Positions 12,301-25,154 of a DNA stretch of 64,000 bases are shown piece by piece. The stretch is from Petrolisthes cinctipes (taxonomy: Eukaryota; Arthropoda; Malacostraca; Decapoda; Porcellanidae): the NCBI GenBank assembly GCA_033782935.1, contig JAWQEG010001315.1:1-64000 (forward strand), given 5' to 3'. The number at the start of each line of letters is the position of its first letter. Position 1 is the first letter of the stretch. The notes under the pieces were generated by a model. The model searched no databases. It had not been told where the DNA came from and worked only from the letters and a program-made list of their open reading frames with translations. A program made the position numbers and the translations under genes.

Positions 12301-13522
12301 GTGAGAGGATGGAGGAGGTGATGGAGTTTAAGTATTTGGGAACAGTTGTGTGTAAACATGGCAGTATGGAAGGAGAAATTAGGGAGAGAGAACATGAGGG
12401 GCAGGGGAGGGCTTGAGCAAGTAAGGAGGGAGTGTTGGAACAGGAAAACTGGAGACTCTACTGCTGCGGCCATCCCCTTGAGGGGAGTTTCCGGAGGGAA
12501 CGAGGCGTCAGAGCTATAGATAGATGGATAGAATAAAGAGTGAGGTCAAGTAATTATATTTCTCACTGACATGACCACCTTTATATATATATATATCCTT
12601 ATAGATTCTTTGAACCAAGTAGTAATTATTTAAAATTTCTCACTGTATATGGACTGGCACACTCCATTAGCATATCCATCTTTAATGTTGTCAGTCTTGA
12701 TTTCTCATACTGTACATATTTTTATCATTGCAGCTGCATTTGCTTCCCTTCGTTCCATCCTTCTTGTTGAGCTCCTTGGTCTGGAAAAGCTGACCAATGC
12801 ATTTGGTCTTCTTCTACTCTTCCAAGGCATTGCTGGTATATTTGGAAGCCCTGTGGCTGGTAAGGAAATTTCTTTTTCATATAGAAGTAACTATTTAGAG
12901 GGGCTGAGAATTTCATGGGCATGAAAGGGGAGTGAATGAGAGTGTGATGCATTTCACTAGGTAATGTCTCCCACTATCTGTTATTTTTTATTTCAATTTT
13001 GCATTCCTGGCCCTGGAGCCCCCAAGGGGAAATGGAAAATGATGATAATGTATCCATACTACTTTTTCTTCCATTAGACTTGTTTAGGTGTCATTATTTA
13101 GACTCACTTTCACCTTTGTCTCCTTTTTATAAACATGCATTACAATACAGTATACTATATGTCACTGGTATTGTCTGGACCTCGGTGTGTGTGTGTACTG
13201 ACATCCTTGCATTTGTGAACATGTTTAAGTTTGAGGTAATAGCAATTCCCATAAGAGACCTTAGACTATTGTTTGGTGGTGAAATATCATGAAAGTAATA
13301 ATGATTAGATCAGTACAGTATCTAATATATATGTGTCTTATTCTTTCCCCACCAGGTGCATTCGTAGATTTAACAAACTCCTATGATGTGAGCTTCTATT
13401 TGTTTGGCGGGATCTTTGCTCTCTCAGGAGTGATGTGTTTCCCACTCAGGATTATCAAACGCTGGGAAGACAACAGAGCAAACAATAAGAAAGCAGGAAA
13501 TTGCATAGAAATGGGAACTTAA
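362..13522 (+). CDS. SLC16-family monocarboxylate transporter (MCT9/12/14-like), 14 coding exons
   Basis: Proton- or facilitated monocarboxylate-type carrier of the plasma membrane (major facilitator superfamily, 12 TM helices). Coding exons: 362-499, 1527-1722, 2138-2281, 3264-3449, 4182-4293, 4823-4934, 5437-5569, 6957-7163, 9870-10009, 10446-10671, 11060-11175, 12003-12126, 12734-12859, 13356-13522. They sum to 2127 nt (708 aa plus stop), phases agree at every junction, and all introns are GT-AG. Exon 2 carries the family signature VPPDGGWGWVV before TM1; exon 4 holds GFYFEKRRALATG in the TM4-TM5 region. Exons 5-10 encode a long hydrophilic central loop that includes RPFYRDDIFYSGSMRRL, a motif familiar from arthropod MCTs; TM7-TM12 lie in exons 10-14. 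The acidic exon 8 (207 nt, phase 1-1) could be skipped in frame. ATG 362 is the first Met of the first visible exon, but the frame stays open to its acceptor, so an upstream start is possible. The paralogue and substrate cannot be assigned. Confidence 0.93.
2600..2925 (+). mobile_element. Decayed RTE-type reverse transcriptase fragment in transporter intron 3
   Basis: One frame reads VEKSLEKGMEL, then FIYLEEAYD, then (after a stop) RIYGMESKLL. This matches in order the intact RTE ORF at 7188-9521 (VEKYIGKGKKLYAAFMDLEKAYDRVD...LRIYGVGGPLL). Several stop codons interrupt it. Only the first part of the RT domain remains and no target duplication is visible. The copy is old and non-functional. 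Confidence 0.75.
7188..9521 (+). CDS. RTE-type non-LTR reverse transcriptase ORF, lacking endonuclease
   Basis: A 777-codon frame with no stop. From the N-terminus it has a charged linker (WWTEEVKDAVEDKRKAYRR near residue 85), then the RT domain: PGVDGITAEMLK, VPEDWRRAIIVPLYKGKG, SYRGISLLSVPGKVYGKVL, FMDLEKAYDRVD (about residue 372), RQGCVMSPWLFNIYMDG, and the catalytic FADD at about 479-482. After this come a thumb region (FKYLGTVMCKHGSM) and a C-terminal tail with RWFGHVERM and GRPPVRWQNRVEEY. The first roughly 19 codons are host intron sequence, so the start is not native. The intact frame implies a young insertion or a still-active family; this copy cannot encode the endonuclease needed for autonomous target cleavage. 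Splicing normally removes it from the transporter mRNA. Confidence 0.9.
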   Translation: MYKGNCSYKMKGFVCSYCTVLDVEEYREEYKRRVGEVLGDVRMGIGEGVGVNAVYEMFKMRVLRTAAEVVGYKSQKRGKKGSAWWTEEVKDAVEDKRKAYRRTLQRNVPEEVRERWKREYNVCKRQVKRMVSESKRRVDEEFGMKLSERFKENKKLFWKEVKRERGEGKSGSVRMKREDGVTVSRSEEVKEVWKRHFDQLMNGGTGGEAVVTCMGMEAGGRRQDVQGELGREEVRKAIGKLKMGKAPGVDGITAEMLKCGGEEVVEWMLLICTLAWRQGEVPEDWRRAIIVPLYKGKGSKDECGSYRGISLLSVPGKVYGKVLTERLVEVTGNKVSEEQGGFRKGRGCVDQIFALKSIVEKYIGKGKKLYAAFMDLEKAYDRVDRKAMTEVLRIYGVGGPLLKGIEAFYADAKACVRVEGDLSESFNISVGLRQGCVMSPWLFNIYMDGCMREVKAKVNGLGVKLRLNEANWSLVASLFADDTVLMAENERNLQRVVDEFQSVCKRRKLKVNVDKSKVMVFERAETEVIDFATPYRVAVPTGTKCEITLRGERMEEVKEFKYLGTVMCKHGSMEGEIRERAVKGRQVIGSLGRIMKGRSVSMEVKRGLRNSIILPTLTYASETWTWSRAHQSRIGAVEMSYLRGACGLTRWDGESNESVYERCGMSEKAIGIECGVVERVKRDTLRWFGHVERMQGEEFVKKVYGSEVVGPGVRGRPPVRWQNRVEEYVKERNMRGRVGMDQVRRECWNRENWRHFCRGHPLGGSSRRERGVGAIDR
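7244..9526 (+). mobile_element. 5'-truncated RTE-clade LINE with (TAGA)n tail
   Basis: The insertion lies about 80 bp after the exon 8 donor of the transporter, in sense orientation. Homology to RTE elements starts near 7245 in the linker before the RT domain, so the apurinic endonuclease is missing. The 3' end is a short TAGA tandem repeat, as expected for RTE-type elements. The 9-bp string TTACTGTAC lies at 7235-7243 and again at 9527-9535, immediately outside the proposed ends, and may be the target-site duplication. However, ACTGTAC is very common in this DNA, so this could be chance. Confidence 0.88.
10055..10206. mobile_element. 152-bp TA-flanked MITE (Tc1/mariner type)
   Basis: The ends are inverted: the left end reads CACTGGCTCAAAAAAGTATC and the right end, reverse-complemented, reads CACTCGATCAAAAAAGTATC. 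Both are flanked by TA (10053-10054 and 10207-10208). The arms match over about 27 bp with few differences. It has no coding capacity. It starts 45 bp after the exon 9 donor of the transporter. Confidence 0.85.
12259..12532 (+). mobile_element. Internally deleted copy of the RTE LINE
   Basis: Aligns to the intact RTE from about 8815 (ACTGGGACKAAGTGTGAGAT) to about 8928, then jumps to about 9384 (AACATGAGGGG) and runs to the TAGA tail. About 455 bp are missing. Both breakpoints lie in GGAGAGA-type purine runs, suggesting loss between short direct repeats. Located in transporter intron 12. Confidence 0.9.
12899..13040 (+). repeat. Dispersed repeat, copy 1 (second copy at 14935-15100)
   Basis: Shares an ordered series of segments with 14935-15100: a GAGAATT start, then GAAAG-GGGAGTGAATG, then ATTTCACTAGG/ACTTCACTGGG, then a GTCCC/GTCTCCC block and an AAGG-GAAATG-GATGA segment. 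The class is unknown and no terminal repeats were seen. It lies in transporter intron 13. Confidence 0.55.
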
Positions 13523-13744
13523 ACCTGTTCAAGTTATCAATTACACCAACTTAAAAGGTTATGTTATCACTCACATACGACAGAAAGAATGATAAACAAA
13601 CTTATCATTCTACGGTATGACCAGGGATTTATGAAGATATTTTTGCATAAAAATATGTGCATTATTTCTTTCCCATCCACAATAATTACCAGAACAGAGA
13701 AGACCTCGAATATTGTTAAGTTACAAATAAGGTGACCATTCGGG

Positions 13745-13750
13745 AATAAA
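13745..13750 (+). terminator. Candidate polyadenylation signal of the transporter gene
   Basis: AATAAA, 223 bp after the TAA stop. Other AATAAA hexamers follow (for example 14377-14382), so longer 3' UTR forms are equally possible from sequence alone. Confidence 0.45.
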
Positions 13751-14934
13751 GTTACTAAATAAAATAGTAATTTAAGAAGTTTTTATGTCACTATGGATAC
13801 TTCAAAGAGAAGCATCATGTTAGAGGTCTAACACCTCCTTTACTTTTAAATAAAAAGCCAGATTGTTAAAATTAAAGTCAGTGAAATGTAACTTCAAACA
13901 TACTAATGGAGAAGTATAATGTATTGTACTTAGTACAGTACTTAATTTATCAAGTTTTGACACTTAAGTTATTATTAAACCCTTAGTACTTACCCCTATG
14001 AAGTAATAAGTTGAATAAAGTGCTGGGAAATGGTATGGTTTGCTAATACTCCACAAAAAATCTAAAGTGTATAATCCCAGAATTAAGTTTCTAGCAGATG
14101 TTTGAGAAACTACAATAAAATTATTATTGGGAGTCTTGTCTCCATTGGGGAAATAATTGATAGTACAACAGGAGGATGTTTTTGGTCATATATTTAAGTT
14201 TATGCAATAAAATAAAAGTGATATGTAAGTTAAGAATCCTGTTTTATATTGTATTGTGTAAATATAGGTATACTCTTGCTCATTTAGTAATTGATAGTAC
14301 AGTAAATAGGAAGAAAATAGGGTTAATTTATAGACAAATATGTACACTTGTATATATAGTAGTTATGTAAATCATAAATAAACTTTTTTTTTTTATATGC
14401 ATTGTAAATATGCAACGTTATGCATGCTAAAAATGTTCTCTAGTTATATGAAAGAAACTGCCTGTTCTGTACCGGGAATAATTTCTTGTACAGAATTATT
14501 TGTTTCAGTTGAAAATAAGAGTGATAAAATGGATTAAAGTATGATATATTTTGTTACTCAGACTACAGTAGAACTCTTGTACTTCACTTTGTAAATATTC
14601 ACTAAGTTAAATTTTATTACTTCATCATTCCTCTCTGTCATTATTTTTTATTTTCTTACATTTTCTAACTGAATTCAAAAGAAAATACTGCATGGTTTCC
14701 CAGTTATAAACAAAATTACTAATATAAAATTATGGTAGTGAACTAGAAAACTAAGTTCAGAATTCCTGTGCTTAACCCCTATACATCTACCACACGGTTT
14801 TTAAATGAATTAGTGTCTATTATGTCGAAACTGATTTGAAAAGTATTTAGTCTGGAATAGATTAACTAGGAGGAGTTTATGTTAGGGCTGACATCCCTGT
14901 TTTAACTAGACCGTTCCTTTGGCAGGTACTGGAC

Positions 14935-15100
14935 AGAATTTATGACAGGAGTTGAGAATTCTGTGGACTTGAAAGAGGGAGTGAATGTGAATGTGACTCA
15001 CTTCACTGGGAATTCTGTCCCTCTCTCTATTTCTTTCTGATTTAATTTGTCCCTCCTTCCCTTGAATAAAGGAAATGGGGTATTGATGACGATGGAAATG
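14935..15100 (+). repeat. Dispersed repeat, copy 2 (partner of 12899-13040)
   Basis: Ordered similarity to the intron 13 copy, including GAGGGAGTGAATG and ACTTCACTGGG and a closing AAAGGAAATGGGG-GATGACGATG segment. No coding sequence. Confidence 0.55.
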
Positions 15101-17122
15101 AATTCATTAACATTATCCAACCTTGATTGGTGATACTGTACTGTACAGTACTGATATATGGTATTCCATTGGTCATGTAAAGCATACTACAGTCATTTTG
15201 AATATGCTGACTAGTAGCCTGTGAAGATAATTACACATTTCTAGTTGTTTTGTATGAACAAAAAAATGTTCTGATACTGTACATAATTTATTCACTTGCC
15301 TTGTGATATTATCAAAATGAAGCAGTGTGACTATTGCATCACAAGTTACAACACTGGTATACATTATAATGGTATGTACAGGTTATCAGTATCCCAAAGG
15401 AATCACAATGGTCAGAAAGAGTTCATTTACATAGAGTATGTACTGTACATACAGTACTATATAGGGACATGGTTTTTGGTAATATGTTAAGTACCAGTAA
15501 GTAACGAGAGTACTGTATTGGGTTTGCAAATTCTCATTATGAGAGAGTAAGTGCATTATAGCAGTGTCAAGGTGTGATATGTAGCAGGCACAATAATACT
15601 ACAGTACTGTACATAATATGATAAATAGCTCTAATTCTTTAGTGTCCATTGTGATCAAGAGATCAATTAATTGAATCGGTAAATGTTCTGATTAACATAT
15701 TTCATCGATAATAGTTTAAAATATAGATCAGTCCCACATACAGAAAATTTGAATAACTGTACATGTATCTGAATAATTGGGTCTGTTTATGTTTCTGTAG
15801 TGTACAGTACAGTATTATACAGATACTGTACATGATATGTAATGAACAGTAAAACTTTGATGTACCATACTACAGTAGAGAAAGATAATAAAGTATACTA
15901 TGGTATTGTAGAACATTACCATATTAGTATGTATATACAGTACTGTACAATATTCTGATGAGTCAACCAACCATGAACTATTCCAATATTGGGATATCTT
16001 TACTGTTTTCTATACTGGGTTGAATATTTTCATATGTGCAATACTAGACTGATTACAGGATTAGAATACTGTACAGTACACAGTACTATATGCCTCAAAG
16101 ATTGCCTTTATCAGTTACTTAATGTATATGGTAGGTTTTCATAATTTTACATTATATAAACCAACTCTGCTGTGATGCAGTTGCATGACTTTAATTATAT
16201 ATGCTAGGGTGTTTTAAATTTTGTTATATCTATGTATTTTGCCAATACTGTACAGTACTGTAGTTCTATATTTTAGAATTATGCTGGCATCCTGTATAAC
16301 ATATTCTTGTACATGACCTATAATATTAGCTCAATCAACTATTAGGGAACATTGAAGCTTGGGTCATTATATAAATATGTGACTTATATTTTGTGTGGAT
16401 GAAATACCACCTTGTTGCCTTTATACTAAAGGGAGTTCAATCAAATGTGAAGTCTCTCAGGTACAAATGAGTGCAACCAACACCCAAGTACTGTAGTCAC
16501 TGCATAAGTAAGTGTACATTCTGCTTCTTTACCATTCTTAATACAAGGTACACTGAATGATATAGTTATTCTCTCAGTATTTCTAATTGCTTGATGAATT
16601 CCAGTTCCATGTGGCATGACAAGTCCTCAGATGAGTGAGTTAGTATGGTACCTCAACATTAAGATTATACAAGTCAGGCTTCATCCTCATTATAATTATA
16701 TTCTAGTAACAAACTGACAACCATATTCTCCTTTCTTCAACACTTTCCCTAGGAATTGTTCCACTCATTAATGGTGACTACACTGTAAGTGCACTACATG
16801 TCAGCTGGAATTGATAGTACAGTAATGCTCAAAAAGCATTTGAAATTTTTGATAATGTAAATTTGCTTAAACAGATTTGTCTATTAGATTATATATAAAA
16901 TAAAGGGAATTTATGAAAATACCTGATGATTTGAACTGTTCTGAGCAAGTCGAGGAGGATGAGAATATGACCATTAATGAAGATCTGATTGATCCTCTTT
17001 GTCAGTCATATTTAACACTAGCTACAGTTTTTTTTGTGTGCCATAGTTATTATATACAAATAAATCCTTTAAAATAAGTTGTTTTTAATTTACTTCTCAT
17101 GATATAGGGTGAACTTAATGAT

Positions 17123-17400
17123 AGCTTCTGGCTAGCAAAGTGGTAGAGTCTGTGGCTGCAATTCTGTGGTCCAGTGTTCGATCCTTGCATAGGACACGAT
17201 AAGAATCTTTCACTGATGCCAGCCAGAGGTTACCACCCCTGTGAGCAGGGGGTTGGGGGTTTGAGTTGGCTGTCTAAGGTCTTCCTGCTTACACAGCCAT
17301 AGCCAATACTGACTTGGGTCTCATGTGGGTCGAGAGGTCTCTGGGCCACTCCTCATCCTTGTGATGTGTACTATAGTTGTGTTTCATACACACAGTGTGT
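17123..17400 (+). mobile_element. tRNA-derived SINE
   Basis: The head contains an A-box-like segment GCTAGCAAAGTGGTAGAG (17131-17148) and, about 30 bp later, a B box GTTCGATCC (17176-17184), as in an internal RNA polymerase III promoter. The flanking stems do not fold into a complete tRNA acceptor, and an unrelated GC-richer body follows to about 17400. The 3' boundary is uncertain. Confidence 0.6.
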
Positions 17401-17742
17401 GCTACACTCTGTCCTATTGACTGCCACTCATTGGCGGACCTTTCACCTTTGTTACCCGGCATTTCATTTGTCCATGGTTTTAGTGAATAATCTCCACTCG
17501 GTCAAACAGTTTCTTCTCTTATAAATTATGTTATTGTTTTAAGTACAGTAGTGCATAGCTGCTTGTAGTTAATTAAAAAAATAGTACTATTTATTGGAAA
17601 GTTTATCAGCTAAGGAACATAGGGAACCTGTCAAACTCTTATGGTGGTGTGCCTGAACCTGCATATACCTGTAATTGTAGATATATTAAAATACAGTACT
17701 TTATATAAATATAATGGTGACAACTCTGGACATGGAGTAGAC

Positions 17743-18174
17743 TTAAGTGGGTACAGTAGTATGTACACTGTTGGCATTTCTAGAGCAACTGATTCCTTCA
17801 AACTATTCAGAGGTCAAAAAAAAAAAAAAAAAAAAAAAAAATGTAATAATCCCACCGCTGCCACCAATGTAATAATCCAATATCCGAATCCAAATCACCC
17901 AAGTAAGTCAGACCCAGAAATTGATCCATTTAAATTCTAGTCGTACCCACGGGGAATCGAACCCCGGACCAGAGAAATCTCAGGCGGTAATTCTACCGGG
18001 TAAGCCAAAGAAGTACTCCATTGGTGTAGCTTTCAAATTCCGCCTTTAACTCTCAGGTCCGGCCATTACACAAGCAACAGGACACCATTATTTTTGTCAA
18101 CCTGTTCCTGTTTCTTGGCATGCTATGGAGGAATCAAGGTGCTCCAATGTACCAAAAGTATACTATCCCCTTAA
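17743..18174. mobile_element. TTAA-flanked MITE, copy 1, interrupted by a SINE
   Basis: The left part (17743-17815) starts TTAAGTGGGTACAG and contains AGAGCAACTGATTC. The right part (about 18067-18174) ends ACTATCCCCTTAA. Both halves match the uninterrupted copy at 50175-50336 (GGAGCAACTGATTC ... TGTTTCCTGG ... TTATCCCCTTAA). The intervening roughly 250 bp is a tRNA-related SINE. The TTAA target suggests a piggyBac- or Kolobok-type family. Confidence 0.75.
17816..18066 (-). mobile_element. tRNA-related SINE inserted in the TTAA MITE
   Basis: Read on the minus strand, it has an A box TGGCTTACCCGGTAGAAT and a B box GGGGTTCGATTCCCCG (about 18006-17946). An A/T-rich body follows, ending in a 25-bp homopolymer. 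The homopolymer is A on the plus strand, so it is T at the 3' end of the tRNA-oriented element. This is opposite to the usual poly(A) tail and is unexplained. The acceptor stem does not pair, so it is not a functional tRNA gene. Confidence 0.6.
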
Positions 18175-18326
18175 GAACATGGAACACAAATGACTGTCCA
18201 TCTGTCTGCCAGTTCGATAAAGTGATGAACAGTCTTTTTCTGAAGTTCCTCCTTTAAGCTTGCAGATGATAATTATGAGCAAGGTAAGAATAAACTTGTC
18301 CTCAGATTCATGGTTTCTCATATAGA

Positions 18327-18409
18327 GGCATTTGCGGAGGAAATGCCATAGAAGAAAATAGTCTTAGAATGGTCTAAAGAAGTGGTTAATCGAGGTAGAA
18401 AAGCCACTG
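18327..18409 (+). mobile_element. Fragment of the 324-bp inverted-repeat element
   Basis: Matches the right-hand part of the element (GGAGGAAATGCCATAGAAG, TAGTCTTAGAATGGTC, then AGGTAGAAAA) with scattered substitutions. Both termini are lacking. Confidence 0.75.
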
Positions 18410-18538
18410 ATTGAACCTCAACTGTCAACTCCATATAATGTGGCTGGATTCAGGGGTCATACTCAGTATCCACTAATGACTTGGCAATCATTATGGCCTG
18501 TGGTCCGCATGAGAATCATTCCCTGGGCTCTGTAATCA

Positions 18539-18690
18539 ATAAGGGGGTGTAGTAGTGTTGGCAAATTTGAAGAAAACTATTCCAAGCAACAGGCCACCAT
18601 TATTTTTGTCCATGTGGTCATGTTTCCTGGCATATTTTGGAGGAATTAAGGCACTCCAATGTACTAAAAGTATACAACTCCCTACGTTAA
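18539..18690. mobile_element. TTAA-type MITE, copy 2
   Basis: Shares GCAACAGGCCACCATTATTT, CATGTTTCCTGGCATA and GGCACTCCAATGTAC with copy 1 and the 50-kb copy. The right side ends in TTAA (18687-18690); the left TTAA has decayed to ATAA. Confidence 0.7.
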
Positions 18691-19194
18691 CCTAAAAGGT
18701 GAAAAGAGTTCCAGACTTGACCTCATATGCTTGCTGTCCTTCCTATATATTACCCTATCACTTTCTCTCGTCCTACAGGGTCTATGGCAGACTTTTTTCA
18801 TCCTCAATCCAGACAGGTTCTAAAAAAAAAAAGGATAAAGTTGAATGTTTCAGATGGTCAAAAGACCAATTTTGTAGCCATTGATATGCACAGGTAACGG
18901 GGGCAATTTAGGGGGCAAAATACACTATTGAAATATTTTATCAATGTTAATGACAAATCTAGGGAAATAATCAAATTTAGGGAAATCTTGGACTAGTACT
19001 AAAGGAATAAAGGGTATACTTAAATAAATTATGTGATGGATCATGGTTAGCGAAAAAAAAACAATGGTAGTTTTGTATTATTTTGGTGGGAAATTGTAAC
19101 CAATCTATAGAAATTTGACATCCATCTGAGGAAATCCTGAGTCCTGGGAAAAAAACAAGTGAATGTGAAAGTGCACCGGCCAGTTCAGTCCACT

Positions 19195-19419
19195 CAGTGT
19201 TGCCAGGTACAGTAAAATTACTCTGTTTTAGGAAATTTTGAAGTCCACACAGGAAAATTATATAACTATGGTTCAAGAGTAAACAGGGACATTTTTACCA
19301 GAAGAAATACCAAAAAGAGACCGTCAGTGTTCAAGAGTAAACAGAGAATTATTGAGGCAAAAAGGAAAATTCTGATGTTGAAGTTGGGGAAATTTCGTCA
19401 AGTAGACCTGGCATCACTG
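19195..19419. mobile_element. 225-bp hAT-like MITE abutting the RpS15 transcription start
   Basis: The left end is CAGTGTTGCCAGGT and the right end, reverse-complemented, is CAGTGATGCCAGGT. Flanking octamers AGTCCACT (19187-19194) and AGACCATT (19420-19427) agree at 6 of 8 positions, consistent with an aged 8-bp duplication typical of hAT transposons. It has no ORF. The right end is 31 bp upstream of the RpS15 ATG. Confidence 0.7.
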
Positions 19420-19427
19420 AGACCATT

Positions 19428-19450
19428 TCAGTCCTTCACAACAAACCACC
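19428..19450 (+). promoter_or_regulatory. Probable RpS15 start-site region
   Basis: A short leader with a pyrimidine stretch (CCTTC) and a strong ATG context (ACCACCATGG). Ribosomal-protein mRNAs usually start at a C in a pyrimidine tract (TOP motif); the start here is inferred, not seen. No TATA box was identified. Confidence 0.35.
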
Positions 19451-23123
<3,673 letters not shown>

Positions 23124-25154
23124 TTTCTGTTGAAAGAAACATACCAGTTGTATCCTTAGTGACCTTAGTTGTGTGGTAAAATTACTAAGACTTGGTCTAG
23201 TAAGATGAATATATCATTTGCTAACTGAGCCATTACCATATGTATGTAGTATTTGTGTAACTCTTTCTGTGTGATAGAATATATGTTTTTCATGATGTAA
23301 CTTGCCCACACCACTAAGCTATGTATGACAGACAGGTTGGCAACCTGGTATTATACAATGGTACATGGAATTTCACCTTCGACCAAGAAGTCTGGGTATA
23401 CACCCTTAAGCCACCATGACCTGGCCCCAGGCTAGGGTGATCTTTCACCCTCGAACATAAGAATTTAGGAAACTGCAGAAGGCCTGTTGGCCCAGTTCAT
23501 GACCACTCCTGATTTAAACTGTCTCTCCTCAAGGTAAGCTTGTTCTACTCTTCCAATACACTATTCCCAAACCAGTGTTTTCCTATTTAGTGTGTAAATC
23601 GATATTTCTCTAGTTTGAATCAATTTGAATGTGTTCGTAATTACGTTTCCTTCATATTTGATATCCCTCTATTCATGCTACTGGGTCTTTTCTGATATTT
23701 TCCCCTTCAGTTAAATCAAGGAAAGGATAAGTGGTTTGGAAGAATTAAAGGTAAGGAGTTGTGTATTTGAAATTACAATTCAAACAGATTGGCTTGAAAT
23801 CCTTTGTGCTATTGCATCACAGAAGAGAAGCTGTGGGGAAGGAATGTGAAGATGTGTATTGTAAGTGGAGTTACCAGCATAGCCATAAGAGTTGATAGAG
23901 GCATAGCATGAAGTACAGTACAGAGTAGATAATAGAAAGAAAAGTTTAATTTTTAAAATTTCATCTGTAGAGAATTGAGGGTAGGTATTGTATAGTTTAC
24001 TCTTCAAAGCAGTTTCCAAGTAGGGCATTGCCTACGGTTATGTGAGAACTGCTGTAATAATGTGTAATTAAGGATTCTGGCGCTCCTTCAATGATCGATC
24101 TTGCTCTTGCTGTTACAGGTACCCTGGGTGTTTATTCCAGGGCTGGCCTTTGTATCGGCAGCTCCTGTAAATGGAAATAGGAAAACAAAACAATCTAACG
24201 CATAGCTATTTCTCTCTACTTCTTGCATACCACATTTTCTCCAAGAAATTGGAATTCCTTCACAGCACCAATCGTCTCACCTGTGGTCTGCTCTCACAAA
24301 CCTAACCGTAATACCATCCATTCTATCCCTGTGAATTCCATTCAATCACATCCCATTTCAATCAAAATTATCTGCTTCCTCTGTTCTGTCTCTGTCATAC
24401 TTCTCACATCCCAGTATCACATGTTATACAGTTTCATCCCCTCCTGTGACACATGGGTCGGGGCCGTTGAAAAGAGTCACACTCCCAAAACATCCGTAAG
24501 TTTTTCCCTTCAAAGACGCGTTGCTTTCAAGGTTGGCAGTGCTTAAATTTTTTTCCCAAGATCTTGGAATCCTTGATATTTATGTCGAATATTCAGCATT
24601 TCTTGGGATTTTTTGTTCTGTAAGGTACCGTGATCTTTATTAGTTGGGCGATTGTTGATGTGGTCGTGAATACCGGTAATAATAATAAAATAAGGCTTGG
24701 TGTCGTAGTAGAGTGGAAACAAATAAAACTCAAGAGTTCCTTTCCATTCTCACGTCTAGCAAGCTTGTGTATGGGAAGGGCGTCAACATAATACACAACA
24801 TTTTTACCAACTAACTTTCAACTTTTTAATTTACGTTACTACTTTCACTCCAGGATACGATGTGCCTTTATTTAAAAAAACTAAGTATTTTTATTTATGT
24901 AAACTAACATAACATGATGTAAAGTTTAATGGAATGAATCTTGGGAATTTTGGGTGAGTCGTATGGGGAATTTCATCATTATTTTCTGAGTGTCACTGGT
25001 AACCCTGATTGTTTATAATTTTTGACTTTGTTGTTATTGTGCCGGCATCATCGGCATGTAAAACGTCTTTGTTGTGTTTTGAACTGTTTTCCCTACTAGT
25101 AAATGCTTCATAAAGTTATTTTCTGCAGTATCGGCCTTTGTCTGACAATAAAGA
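23124..25154. other. RpS15-IntS7 intergenic DNA
   Basis: No coding gene was recognised. A possible hAT-like element spans 24529-25008: left end CAAGGTTGGCAGTGC, right end reverse-complemented CAGGGTTACCAGTG, with weakly similar flanking octamers. The IntS7 promoter must lie in the last few hundred bases; no TATA box or initiator was confidently seen. AG at 25128 could be an acceptor for a 5' UTR exon. Confidence 0.5.
24529..25008. mobile_element. Possible hAT-like non-autonomous element
   Basis: Terminal inverted similarity CAAGGTTGGCAGTG / CAGGGTTACCAGTG at the two ends. Flanks GTTGCTTT and ATTGTTTA agree at only 5 of 8 positions. No ORF. The call rests on weak end similarity. Confidence 0.35.

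Larger units (their letters stand above)
13523..17117. other. Transporter 3' UTR and intergenic DNA
   Basis: No gene was recognised. A candidate AATAAA lies at 13745-13750 and another at 14377-14382. The rest is AT-rich DNA with a dispersed repeat at 14935-15100. There is a striking density of ACTGTAC/GTACAGT words between 15100 and 16300. Confidence 0.6.

Noticed and set aside
17940..18015. Minus-strand tRNA gene
   Set aside because: A and B boxes are present, but the acceptor stem does not pair and a SINE body follows; treated as a tRNA-derived SINE.
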